Positions 53,461 to 61,914 of a DNA stretch of 64,000 nucleotides are shown here, in pieces. The notes below the pieces were generated by a model, which was not told the origin of the DNA, searched no databases, and saw only the letters and a program-made list of their open reading frames with translations. Position 1 is the stretch's first letter, and the number at the start of each line of letters is the position of its first letter. The stretch covers positions 1 to 64,000 of the forward strand of contig JACKDJ010000016.1 in the NCBI GenBank assembly GCA_020633625.1, read 5' to 3'. The DNA is from Myxococcales bacterium. GTDB lineage: Bacteria > Myxococcota_A > Bradymonadia > REDH01. Made by a program: the position numbers and the translations under genes.

Positions 53461-54947
53461 ACGGGCTCCGGCCGCTGCGGGGAGGGGCCCCAAGTCGATG
53501 GCGTCGCGGCAGGGGTCGGACCCGGGTCGCGCTGACCCGTGCGCTCGTAGAATCGGGCGAGCGCCGTCCGGTGTCGCGTCAGGACGTCGGGCATCGTCAA
53601 CCAGACGCGGTGACTCGCCGCCGCCTGCGCGACGACGATGTAGAAGAACCAACTCCAAGCGACCGATAAGAAGAACGCCGCGACCATCACCGCCGCAAGC
53701 GTGGCAAGTTGCGAACGGAGCAGCACGCGCTCCAAGTCCGTCGCGTTGGGAGGGATCTCCCGAAGCAGACGGAAGTCCGACCACGCCGCCAGCAGCACCA
53801 GGCCGATGAAGGGCGTGAAGCCGAGAAACCCGGTCTCTGCAGCGCACTGGACGAAGGCGTTGTGCGACGTCTTCGGGCGCCAGTCGATCGGGTTCACGGC
53901 GTACGAGCTGTAGTTGTCGGTGACCTGAAACAGCCCGACGCCGGTGATGGGGTTGTACATCAGCATTCGGCCGCCCGCGATCCACGCATCGATGCGGCCC
54001 TGAGCAGATGCGTCGACCTGGCCCTCCTCGCGCACGACCGTCTGACGGTCGTTGATGCCCGACGCCGCGACGAGGAGGACGAGCCCTGACACGCAGATGC
54101 CGCCCACGACGACCCAGCTCTTGATCCGCTGTTTCATCAAGATGAACAGCCCGGCTGCCAGCCCGAGGAGCCCTCCGCGCGACTGGGTGACGATCAGGCC
54201 GCCGAAGTTGAGCGCGAGCAGCAACAGCCACAGCGGACGCGACGCCTTCAGCCGGGGAGCTGCGCTCGCCTCTACGAGGAACGGAACCGACATGAGCAAC
54301 GTCATCGCGAGGTCGTTCGGGTCTTCCAAAAGCCCGACGAAGCTCGACCGACTCCCCTCGATCAGGTTCGTCGCCGTGATTTTCGCCCAGATCGAGTACG
54401 CCGCGATGCACGCGGTCATCGCGGCGATCGTGATCTGGAAGTTCACGGTTCGGCGACGTGTGTCCATCGTCTCGATCATCAGAAACCAGAGCACGACGAT
54501 CTTCACGAAGACGTTGTTGAAGAACACGAAGCTCGCCCCCCGATCGGTGCTGTCGACGCACGACACGATGACCGCGAACGTGAGCCACGCCATCAGCGGG
54601 TGGAAATGTGATCGGGCCCACGACAGGTCCCGCTTCATCACCTTCGCGCTCGCCACCATCATCACGGCGATGCCCGCCAAGACCTTCGCCAGCGGCACCT
54701 CCTCGAGCGACGCGAAGAAGTCCCCCGGCCGAACGAACAGCACCACGATGAAGAGGAGCAAGATGCCGTACGGGCCCACGAACACGAGCCCAAACAGTAC
54801 GATGAAGAACGTCCAGATCGGCTGCGTCGGGTCACTCGTCGACGTGATCCCCTTCGCCGTCATCACGCACGCCAGCACGAGCGCCAGCCACCCGAGGGCG
54901 GCCACCACCCACGGCGGGAGGACCGGCTCGCGCCGAACGAGCCCCAT
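53457..54947 (-). CDS. O-antigen ligase/polymerase family protein (Wzy)
   Basis: A 496-residue inner-membrane protein with about 12 helices. The Wzy_C landmarks are TQSRGGLLGLAAG, the large periplasmic loop MYNPITGVG and HNAFVQCAAETG, which in O-antigen polymerase and ligase proteins carry the functional Arg and His. A proline-rich C-terminal tail follows. In a Wzx/Wzy locus it would polymerise EPS repeat units. ATG 54947 was chosen at the first membrane segment. The wzz stop is 2 bases away. Confidence 0.88.
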   Translation of the reverse strand: MGLVRREPVLPPWVVAALGWLALVLACVMTAKGITSTSDPTQPIWTFFIVLFGLVFVGPYGILLLFIVVLFVRPGDFFASLEEVPLAKVLAGIAVMMVASAKVMKRDLSWARSHFHPLMAWLTFAVIVSCVDSTDRGASFVFFNNVFVKIVVLWFLMIETMDTRRRTVNFQITIAAMTACIAAYSIWAKITATNLIEGSRSSFVGLLEDPNDLAMTLLMSVPFLVEASAAPRLKASRPLWLLLLALNFGGLIVTQSRGGLLGLAAGLFILMKQRIKSWVVVGGICVSGLVLLVAASGINDRQTVVREEGQVDASAQGRIDAWIAGGRMLMYNPITGVGLFQVTDNYSSYAVNPIDWRPKTSHNAFVQCAAETGFLGFTPFIGLVLLAAWSDFRLLREIPPNATDLERVLLRSQLATLAAVMVAAFFLSVAWSWFFYIVVAQAAASHRVWLTMPDVLTRHRTALARFYERTGQRDPGPTPAATPSTWGPSPQRPEPV

Positions 54948-54949
54948 GC

Positions 54950-56401
54950 CTACGCCTGCCCGCTCATCGGAGGAAGTACACCGATCACCGGAGCGTTCGC
55001 GACGTGGCCGGCCTCGGAGGCGAGGCGCACCGTCTTCTCGAAGAACTCCCCGACCGCCACCGCGACGAACGACAGCAGCAGCCCGGCAAACACACCGCCG
55101 ACCAGCGCGATCTTGAGTCCAATCTTCTTGCGCTCCGGCGGGTCCTGCTCGTCGGGCTGCTCGATGACCCACACCTGACGCTCCTCTTCGTGCACGGTCA
55201 GCTCGCGGTTCACCTGCGCCTCTTCGAACTGGGCCATGAGCCGCGTGTAGACGGTCGACTTCGCCTCCGCGTCGCGCTGCATGTTCGCGATCGTCTGCGC
55301 GCTGGCGGCGAACGTGGTCAGCGAGGCGAGCGTGTCATCGATCTGGCTGCGCATGAGCTCGACGCGTTGACGCAACCCCTCGACCTCGGTCAGCGCTTCG
55401 CGATACGCCGAGAGCTCCTCCTGGATCACCTCGTCGCTGCGGCGCGACGCGAGGATCCGCTCGATGTCCTCGATCTCGAAGTTGTCCGGGTTCGCCATGT
55501 AGTCGTTCCGCTCGCGCTCGACGGCAGCCACCCGGTTCCGGGCTCGCACGACCTCCGGGTGGTCGTCCGTGTACGTTCGCGACAGCGAGTCCAGTGCACC
55601 GCGCGCCGACGAGAGCTGCCGATCCAACTCCGCGCGGCGCGGGTCGTACGACGCGAGGCGGCCGCGCGAGATCTCGAGCGCCTGCTCCGCCGCGACGAGA
55701 TCCGACTGCGCCGACGAGTAGTCGCCCAGAAGGCTGCTGTAGTGGTCGAGCGCAGCCTCGTACACCTCGGGACGCTGGCTGTCGGACTGCCCGAGGAAGT
55801 CCTGCATCTCCGTCTCGTTCTCTGACAGCTCCTGCCGGATCCGCTCCAGCTGGTCACGCAGGAACTCGACCGACGCGTCCAGCGACTCGACCTGCGGTCG
55901 CACCATCGCCTCGCGCAGCGCCGCCATCAGCAGCCGGATGCAGCGCACCACCTTGTCTGGGTCCTTGCTCTGGAACTGGATCTCGACGATGCCGCCCGCC
56001 AGCGGGAACACGCGGAGCTGCGAGTGAAACACCTCGATCGCGAGGTCGATCTCCCGAGGCGTCGCCTGCGGACCGATCTCCCCGAGCTCGAACAGGATCG
56101 AGCGCGCGACCGGCCGCGAGTTCAGCACCTCGAGGACCACCGGGATCTTCGAGTTCAGCTCCCAGTCCGCCTGCGGCCCCTGGTCCAGCAGCGCGTTCAG
56201 GCTCACGTTGGACTGAATGCGCACCGTCGCCGACGCCGAGTAGTTCGCGGGCGCGAGGAACGCGAACAGCAGCGCAAACGACGGACAAACAACCAAGCAG
56301 AGCGCGATCACCTGCCACCGAGTGAGCACCGCGTCGATGAACAGACGCGGCTCCAGCCGGCTCGTGATCTCCAGCAGCGGATTCAACGGACGGTCGCTCA
56401 T
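54950..56401 (-). CDS. Wzz/GNVR polysaccharide co-polymerase without kinase domain
   Basis: A 483-residue inner-membrane protein that sets chain length. One helix near 30-50 opens a long coiled-coil periplasmic region (about 55-435) with a GNVR-type stretch. The second helix is VFAGLLLSFVAVAVGEFF near 445-462. There is no ATPase domain. The partner kinase is encoded separately by the gene just upstream (56398-57369), whose stop overlaps this ATG. This split arrangement resembles wzc/wze pairs of Myxococcus and of Gram-positive CapA/CapB. The short tail VIGVLPPM resembles the Wzz end that contacts the kinase. Confidence 0.9.
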   Translation of the reverse strand: MSDRPLNPLLEITSRLEPRLFIDAVLTRWQVIALCLVVCPSFALLFAFLAPANYSASATVRIQSNVSLNALLDQGPQADWELNSKIPVVLEVLNSRPVARSILFELGEIGPQATPREIDLAIEVFHSQLRVFPLAGGIVEIQFQSKDPDKVVRCIRLLMAALREAMVRPQVESLDASVEFLRDQLERIRQELSENETEMQDFLGQSDSQRPEVYEAALDHYSSLLGDYSSAQSDLVAAEQALEISRGRLASYDPRRAELDRQLSSARGALDSLSRTYTDDHPEVVRARNRVAAVERERNDYMANPDNFEIEDIERILASRRSDEVIQEELSAYREALTEVEGLRQRVELMRSQIDDTLASLTTFAASAQTIANMQRDAEAKSTVYTRLMAQFEEAQVNRELTVHEEERQVWVIEQPDEQDPPERKKIGLKIALVGGVFAGLLLSFVAVAVGEFFEKTVRLASEAGHVANAPVIGVLPPMSGQA

Positions 56402-57369
56402 CGCCGCCTCCGAAGTGAACGTCCCCGTGTGCGAATGGCGTCGCGAAGCTCTGCCCGCCACTGTCCCGACCGCAACATCTCGCGCCAGATCGACAGCCTC
56501 ACCGTGGGGTCGGGAGCGAGCAGCTCGTTGAACACCACGCCGATCACCCGGATCCGGCTCTCGTCCAACCAGCGCACCGAATCCTCCAAGTCCTCGGACG
56601 GCGTGTCGCGGCCCAGCACGAGCAGAAGCGCGCCGTCGAACGCCTGCATCCAGCGTTGAGGGACGACCAGCAAGCCGTCGCCCTCCATCATCGCCGGACC
56701 GTCGACGATCACCGTCAACCCATCGGGCCGGCGCGACGGATCGTAGTCCGAAAGCTGCCGATGGTCGACGAACAGGTACTTGCCCGGCGCGATCTCGTCG
56801 AGCTCCGGTCGCATCAGCGACGCGAAGAACGTCTTCCCGGCGCGCGCCGATGGCGACGTCAGCAGGATCGTCTCGCAGCCCGACTCACGGATCGACGCGT
56901 GCAGGCTGACCGCCAGCTTTCGCGCGACGAGGCGCTCGTTGTAGACCGAACCGCTCACGACCGGTCGGAGCTTGCCCGTCGCGGCGGCCGCGTGGCTACC
57001 GCTTACCTGCGGAGCGGCGACCGCCCCCGGCGCCGCGGACGCGTACGCGCCCGAGACCGCGGGGACGGCTGGCTGAGAGCCCGACGCCTGCGGCGCGGCG
57101 GAGTGGGACCCGGAGCTTCGCGCCTCCACCTGCGGCGGCGCACCCGTCGCGGCCCGACGCCCGCCGTCCACAGCGACAGGCGACGAGGTCGGCACTCGAA
57201 CTGCGTTCGGAGCCCCGGTGCGCTGCTGCGCACCGCGGATCCCACCAGAGCCCGCGTCCTCGGCCCGGGGCACCGACTGGCGAGATGGCTCCAGGTGGAT
57301 GATCTGTGAGACCTCCGATGGGTCCACGATCTGGACCGACATCTGTGAAGGCTGATTCTGCCGCGCCAT
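56398..57369 (-). CDS. Stand-alone BY-kinase-like ATPase with degenerate motifs (Wze-like)
   Basis: A 323-residue soluble protein, probably the partner of the Wzz protein. Residues about 30-135 are low complexity (Ala, Ser, Pro, Gln). The ATPase domain has Walker A-like TSPSARAGKTF, but the first position is Pro where Ala or Gly is expected. Walker A' is YLFVDHRQ, lacking the second Asp of DAD. Walker B is VIVDGPAMM. No tyrosine cluster ends the protein; the tail is RGRSLRRRR. It may bind ATP without autophosphorylation. Coupled by ATGA to wzz; one base separates it from wza. Confidence 0.78.
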   Translation of the reverse strand: MARQNQPSQMSVQIVDPSEVSQIIHLEPSRQSVPRAEDAGSGGIRGAQQRTGAPNAVRVPTSSPVAVDGGRRAATGAPPQVEARSSGSHSAAPQASGSQPAVPAVSGAYASAAPGAVAAPQVSGSHAAAATGKLRPVVSGSVYNERLVARKLAVSLHASIRESGCETILLTSPSARAGKTFFASLMRPELDEIAPGKYLFVDHRQLSDYDPSRRPDGLTVIVDGPAMMEGDGLLVVPQRWMQAFDGALLLVLGRDTPSEDLEDSVRWLDESRIRVIGVVFNELLAPDPTVRLSIWREMLRSGQWRAELRDAIRTRGRSLRRRR

Positions 57370-57370
57370 C

Positions 57371-58675
57371 TCAGTTGCCTCCCGACACCTGCTGGTTCAG
57401 CGTCACGAAGAGAAGGAACGCCGAGCTGATCACGGCCACGTCCGAGAAGCCCTCGACGAACGTCTCCCAGGCGCTCGGACGATCCTGGCGAAGATACAAG
57501 ACGTCGCCGGGGTAGACCTGGACCGTGCCCAGAGCACCGCCGTGACGAAGGAACCGGCGGAGGTTGTACTCCGACGCGATCGACACGCCGGGCGCCTGAT
57601 GCACGTGCGCGCAGCGCCGCATGTCGGCGTCGCCGTTCGGCCCGCCGGCGAGCGCGATGACCTCGAACAGGGCGACCGGGACCGCAGTCTGTAGGTGCCG
57701 CGGGGTGTTGAAGTTCCCGATCACCGAGATCCCGTCCACAAACTGCGACGCCTCTCCCCCGGTCGCCGCCGGCACGTACAGGATCGCGCCACCGGCGTCG
57801 GTCACCGCCAGCACGTCCCCGGGCGGGCCGGTCATCGCACCGGCGAGATCCACCTGCTGCGAGCTCGTCCCGGTGATCAGTCGCGCCGCCGACAAGTTCG
57901 CCTCGGTCTCCGGACCGCCCGCGAGCGCGAGCGCAGACACGACCGTCAGACCCGGCGTCAGGTCGTACACACCCGGCTCCTGGACGGCCCCCAGCACGAA
58001 GATCTTGCCGCCCCACTCTGCCGGAAGGGTGATCCGCTCCGATCCGAAGGTCCCGCCGATCGTCGTGTCGGCCGGCACGAAGATGGTGTCACCTGCGTCG
58101 AGCGTCGGCAGCGGCGTCGTCGACGCCCGCGTCAGGTAGGCGCGCACGTCGACCGTATCCATCACCGAGTTGCCTCGCATCAGCACAACGCCGCGTAGAT
58201 CGGCGCCCGCGAGCGCGCCGCCGGCCGCCTGAATCGCAGTCCAGATGTCCGATGATCGCGGGATCGCGAGCATGCCCGGCGTCTCGACCGCGCCGGTGAC
58301 GAAGACCAGCAGCCCCCGCTGCTGCACCGTCAGGCGGACCCCGTACGTGCTCCGGAGGTAGGGTCGCAGGCCGGACTGGATCGCTGAAAGGGCGGCGCTC
58401 TCCTCGAGACCTCCCACGCGCACCCTGCCGTAGATCCCGAGCGCGATCTCGCCGCGCTCGTCGACGACGACCTCGAACGCCTCGTCCTCACCCTGTTCCG
58501 GCACCACGACGATGAGCTGGTCGCCGGGCTGAATCCGGTCGTCGCGAACCTGCGCGTGACCTGCCCGTGGCATCAACAGTACGAGCGCGGCAGCCACGGT
58601 CGCGACAGCGGCCGCCACCGCGGACGCGGCTCGGGAGATACGCGGATCGACCGCGCGGATGAACGGCTGTAACAT
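57371..58675 (-). CDS. Polysaccharide export protein with SLBB domains (Wza-like)
   Basis: A 434-residue outer-membrane export protein. The signal segment is about residues 14-41 (ALVLLMPRAGHAQ) and has no lipobox Cys, unlike E. coli Wza. A poly_export domain (IQPGDQLIVVVPEQ) is followed by SLBB repeats (VFVTGAVETPGML and VLGAVQEPGVYDL), and a C-terminal hydrophobic helix VAVISSAFLLFVTLNQ that could form the amphipathic pore. ATG 58675 has AGAGG at good spacing. It is the first gene of the EPS operon. A TATAAT promoter lies 127-155 bases upstream of the ATG. Confidence 0.93.
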   Translation of the reverse strand: MLQPFIRAVDPRISRAASAVAAAVATVAAALVLLMPRAGHAQVRDDRIQPGDQLIVVVPEQGEDEAFEVVVDERGEIALGIYGRVRVGGLEESAALSAIQSGLRPYLRSTYGVRLTVQQRGLLVFVTGAVETPGMLAIPRSSDIWTAIQAAGGALAGADLRGVVLMRGNSVMDTVDVRAYLTRASTTPLPTLDAGDTIFVPADTTIGGTFGSERITLPAEWGGKIFVLGAVQEPGVYDLTPGLTVVSALALAGGPETEANLSAARLITGTSSQQVDLAGAMTGPPGDVLAVTDAGGAILYVPAATGGEASQFVDGISVIGNFNTPRHLQTAVPVALFEVIALAGGPNGDADMRRCAHVHQAPGVSIASEYNLRRFLRHGGALGTVQVYPGDVLYLRQDRPSAWETFVEGFSDVAVISSAFLLFVTLNQQVSGGN

Positions 58676-58785
58676 GGCGCCTCTTTGCGGCTCCCCTTGG
58701 TCATCGCGCGACGCGCGGCCCTTGCCGGGGCAGGGGAGCTGCCGGCAGAGTAGCGCGACTGATCACGACGTCCAGTTTCTTTCGT

Positions 58786-58816
58786 GTTGTAAGTGTCTGA
58801 AATTATAGAATACAAC
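58786..58816. promoter_or_regulatory. Operator-like inverted repeat over the EPS promoter
   Basis: GTTGTA (58786-58791) and its reverse complement TACAAC (58811-58816) are separated by 19 bases. The repeat spans the -10 and expected transcription start of the wza operon. A dimeric repressor is the simplest reading. No candidate binding protein is adjacent. Confidence 0.4.
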
Positions 58817-58830
58817 TACCCACCGGTCGG
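58802..58830 (-). promoter_or_regulatory. Promoter of the EPS operon
   Basis: On the minus strand a perfect TATAAT (58802-58807) lies 17 bases from CCGACC (58825-58830), which shares the GAC core of the -35 consensus. The AT-rich patch stands out against the GC-rich surroundings. It lies in the 197-base divergent spacer between wza and the GT4 gene. Confidence 0.55.
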
Positions 58831-58872
58831 TGCCGGTGCGGAGCCGTCCGACCCCGACGCCGAGGGGCGCAC

Positions 58873-59967
58873 ATGAGCGCTCGCCCGCTGCGCGTCCTGC
58901 AGCTCATCGCCGCTGGCGGCGTCGGAGGCGCCGAGTCCGTCGTGATCGCCGGCGCACGCGCACTGGCCGACGCCGGCGCCGAAGTCACGGTCGGGGCGAT
59001 CGTCGAGACGCGCGCGCCCGACCGCGCCGAGAGCTTCCTCGCGCGGGCTGCCGCGCGCGGGCTCTCGACGGTCCGCTGGACGTCCCACGGGCGCGCCGAC
59101 CTGGGCCTCGTCGTCGATCTTGGGCGCTCCATACGCCGCGACGGCTACGACGTCGTGCACGCGCACGGCTACAAGGCCGTCGTCTTGAGCGCGGCCGCCA
59201 CCCCGCTCAAGACGCGATACTTCGTGACCCATCACGGACAGGGCGGACACGACAAGAAGGTCGGGGCATACGTCCGAGCCTCGTTCGTCGGCTACCGGCG
59301 AGCGGCCAGCGTGTTCGCCGTCTCCGAAGCCACCGCCCAGCACCTGCGCGATGAGGGGATCGGGCGAGCGCGGATCCGCGTGCTCCCGAACTTCCTCTCG
59401 CTGCCCGCGTCCTGCGTGCTCGACCCCCCCGCGCCGCCGGCGCCGCCGCTTCAGCTCGCGTTTCTCGGCCGACTGAGCCCCGAGAAGGGGTGCGATGTGC
59501 TGCTCCAGGCGCTCGCGTGGTGTGCGTCCGACGTCGAGCTCGTCGTCTACGGCGACGGCGCCGAGCGCGGCCGCCTCGAGCTGCGCGCGAGGGATCTGCA
59601 GGTCAACGATCGGGTCCGCTTCGCCGGCTTCGTCGACGACGTCGCGGGCGCGATCGGGCGAGCACACGCCGTCGTCTTGCCGTCACGCTCAGAGGGCCTG
59701 CCGATGGTGCTCGTCGAGGCCCTCGCACTCGGTCGCCCGGCGATCGCGACTGCCGTCGGCGGAGTCCCCGAGGTGCTCGACGGGAGCGGACCGAGCCAGC
59801 TCGTAGCTCCCGATGATCCCGCGGCGCTGGCCTCCGCCATCGACACGCTCGCCCACACTGTCGACGAGCGGCTGCATGCCGCCCGGGCGCACGCGCCCGG
59901 TGTCCGCGAGCGATTTGCGGCGTCGACCTGGGCCAGCGCCACGCTCGCCGCATACACCAGCGCCTAG
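58873..59967 (+). CDS. Glycosyltransferase, GT4 family
   Basis: A 364-residue GT-B fold enzyme that transfers a sugar from a nucleotide donor. The N-terminal GGVGGAESVV (acceptor loop) and VVHAHGYKAV are typical. The C-terminal half has FLGRLSPEKGCDVLL and EGLPMVLVEALALGRPAIAT, where EX7E-type glutamates bind the nucleotide sugar. It is divergent from wza and probably builds the EPS repeat unit on the lipid carrier in the cytoplasm. The sugar specificity cannot be read. Confidence 0.93.
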   Translation: MSARPLRVLQLIAAGGVGGAESVVIAGARALADAGAEVTVGAIVETRAPDRAESFLARAAARGLSTVRWTSHGRADLGLVVDLGRSIRRDGYDVVHAHGYKAVVLSAAATPLKTRYFVTHHGQGGHDKKVGAYVRASFVGYRRAASVFAVSEATAQHLRDEGIGRARIRVLPNFLSLPASCVLDPPAPPAPPLQLAFLGRLSPEKGCDVLLQALAWCASDVELVVYGDGAERGRLELRARDLQVNDRVRFAGFVDDVAGAIGRAHAVVLPSRSEGLPMVLVEALALGRPAIATAVGGVPEVLDGSGPSQLVAPDDPAALASAIDTLAHTVDERLHAARAHAPGVRERFAASTWASATLAAYTSA

Positions 59968-60103
59968 CGCCGCACGACCGGACCGCGGCACCCGGTGTAG
60001 CCGCTGTAGACGCCACGCGCACAGCCGGCCACACGCTCTCCGAACTGGCCGGCGGGGCGCTCCACGCCTAGTGTTGCGGCCAGTCCCGCCTCCAGAGGCC
60101 GCA

Positions 60104-60406
60104 ATGTCCGTGATCCGCACTCTTGCCGCCGTCGCCCTCGCATCGCTCGCGGGCGGAGCCTGCGCGCCGAAGCTCGTCGTTCGAAACGGCGACCCGACGA
60201 TCGCGTTCGCGCAGATCCGCGTCGACGGCGAGAGCCGCGGCTTCGTGCAGACCGGCAAGGAGGTCACGCTCCGGCTCCCCGCAGGCTACCACCGCGTCGA
60301 GGCGGTACCGCGCGGAGAGACGACGAACCCGTGGGCCGAAGACGGCGCCGGGTGGACGGTCTATGTCGACAGAAAGGCCGAGCTGACGCTGCTCCCCCGG
60401 CCATGA
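60104..60406 (+). CDS. Small PEGA-like lipoprotein
   Basis: A 100-residue lipoprotein (lipobox LAGGAC). The mature part is one beta-sandwich of about 70 residues with IRVDGESRGF and VTLRLPAGYHRVEAVP, the pattern of PEGA domains, which are common on bacterial surfaces. ATG 60104 was chosen because the signal peptide starts there. Its TGA overlaps the ATG of the sugar transferase (ATGA), so both are likely made together. Confidence 0.7.
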   Translation: MSVIRTLAAVALASLAGGACAPKLVVRNGDPTIAFAQIRVDGESRGFVQTGKEVTLRLPAGYHRVEAVPRGETTNPWAEDGAGWTVYVDRKAELTLLPRP

Positions 60407-61239
60407 CTCCCGACACGGCAATGCACGACGTGCGCTCACCGGCCCCGGAACCCCCGATCACGACGAAGCTCCCCCGGCTCCCCGAGGGTGCACTCCGCCA
60501 CGAGCACTCCACGGCCGCACACGCCGTCGTCGAGCTCGCCCGCGAGGCGCGCCGCGCCGGAGAGGACACGCCTTCGCCTCCAAACGGCGTGACGTTCGCC
60601 AACCCGGCAGAGTTTCCCACGTCGGTTCGGATCGCCAAGCGCACCGTCGACATCGTCGGCAGCACCGTCGCGATCCTTCTCACCGCGCCGGTCATGGCGG
60701 TCATCGCGGCGCTGGTGAAGCTGACGTCCAAGGGGCCCGTGTTCTACCACCAGGAGCGCGTCCTCCGCGTCGTCGGACGCGACGAGATCACCTTCAAAAT
60801 GCACAAGTTCCGGACGATGGTCGCCGACGCCGAGGCGCGGACGGGGCCGGTCTGGGCGGGTCAGTCCGACCCGCGGATCACCTCGGTCGGGCGCTTCCTA
60901 CGGCGCAGCCGCCTCGACGAGCTGCCGCAGTTCTGGAACGTGCTGAAGGGCGAGATGAGCATCGTCGGGCCCCGCCCCGAACGACCACACTTCACCGCGC
61001 AGCTCCAAGACCAGATCCCCGTCTACTACGACCGCGTCGCGGAGCTGAAGCCGGGGATCACCGGCTGGGCGCAGGTGCGCTGCCCCTACGATACGTCGCT
61101 CGACTCCGTGAAGATGAAGCTGCTCTACGACCTGGCGTACGCCGCCCACTGCTACCGCCTCGGCTCCTACCTCCGCATGGAGCTCAAGGTGATGCTGCTC
61201 ACCGTCGTGGTGATCTTCACGGGGAAGGGCGCCCAGTAG
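60403..61239 (+). CDS. Polyprenyl-phosphate sugar-1-phosphate transferase (priming enzyme)
   Basis: Starts EPS synthesis by transferring a sugar phosphate to undecaprenyl phosphate. The 278-residue protein has one hydrophobic segment (about 85-107), then the catalytic core: FKMHKFRTMV, RRSRLDELPQFWNVLKG with the Asp-Glu pair, MSIVGPRPERP and LKPGITGWAQ. This is the short PglC/WbaP-C class without the WcaJ-type four-helix N-terminal half. About 70 residues of polar leader precede the helix. Confidence 0.94.
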   Translation: MTPDTAMHDVRSPAPEPPITTKLPRLPEGALRHEHSTAAHAVVELAREARRAGEDTPSPPNGVTFANPAEFPTSVRIAKRTVDIVGSTVAILLTAPVMAVIAALVKLTSKGPVFYHQERVLRVVGRDEITFKMHKFRTMVADAEARTGPVWAGQSDPRITSVGRFLRRSRLDELPQFWNVLKGEMSIVGPRPERPHFTAQLQDQIPVYYDRVAELKPGITGWAQVRCPYDTSLDSVKMKLLYDLAYAAHCYRLGSYLRMELKVMLLTVVVIFTGKGAQ

Positions 61240-61324
61240 TCCGAGCGCGAACCCCAAGGGAGAGATCGTCGGCGACCACGACGCCCGGCCCGGCCACCGG
61301 CGGGCGGCGACGCGTGATCGTCGC

Positions 61325-61341
61325 GCGCAAAAAACTTGCGC
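61325..61341. other. Short hairpin in the 215-base spacer before the STAS gene
   Basis: GCGCAA (61325-61330) and TTGCGC (61336-61341) form 6-bp arms around an A-rich loop. The spacer 61240-61454 holds no gene. No good promoter was found, so whether the STAS gene has its own start is open. Confidence 0.3.
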
Positions 61342-61454
61342 TTCGGCCTTGCGTTCCCGCTCCTGATCCATCATACGAGGGGCGGTGGTTCGATGTAGGT
61401 GCGCCCCGCACCAACGCCGACCGCTCCCCACGCGACAAGACCCCCGCAGCAACC

Positions 61455-61793
61455 ATGGTCCGGTCCTACCTGATTCGCGACGAGCTGAGCGGCACACAGG
61501 CCCTGGAGTTCGCAGCCAGCGTAGCCGCGCGGCTCGACGGAGTAGACCGTGTCGAGCTCTCCATGCGCCGCGCCGGGCTGCTCGACGTCACCGGAGTCGC
61601 CGTCCTCGTCCGCATGTACGGACAGCTCGCCCGCCAGGGCCGAGCGCTCGCGCTGACCGACGTCCCCGCGCACATCGCCGCGCAACTCCAGCTCGTCGGC
61701 CTCTCCCGCGTCCTCGCGACGCCCGCCGTCTCCGACGCCGTCGCCAGCTCCGGCCCAGTGACGCGCACCGCGGCCGTCGGCGCTCGCGGGTAG
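61455..61793 (+). CDS. STAS-domain protein
   Basis: A 112-residue single STAS domain, the fold of anti-anti-sigma factors. The conserved loop reads LLDVTGVAVL, where the phosphorylatable Ser of the family consensus DSSG is Thr here. The hydrophobic helix and C-terminal LQLVGLSRVL are typical. ATG 61455 was chosen because it starts the first strand; an in-frame ATG 47 codons upstream leads into a Pro/Arg-rich stretch. STAS proteins lie in some EPS loci, where SypA of Vibrio fischeri controls biofilm formation. No partner kinase or phosphatase is adjacent. Confidence 0.8.
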   Translation: MVRSYLIRDELSGTQALEFAASVAARLDGVDRVELSMRRAGLLDVTGVAVLVRMYGQLARQGRALALTDVPAHIAAQLQLVGLSRVLATPAVSDAVASSGPVTRTAAVGARG

Positions 61794-61914
61794 GCGCGCA
61801 CCCACCCGGTCGCGAAAAGTTGTCGCCACCGCAACGGGCGGCACAATCAGCCAACGCGTGAACGCGCGCCAGCCCGGCTGACCCGGGCGGGACTGCGCGT
61901 CGCGCCCGGCGACG

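Noticed and set aside
51832..54621. Very long minus-strand frame covering two genes
   Set aside because: Only codons from ATG 53460 encode the membrane protein. The upstream part is an out-of-frame shadow of wzy with low-complexity composition.
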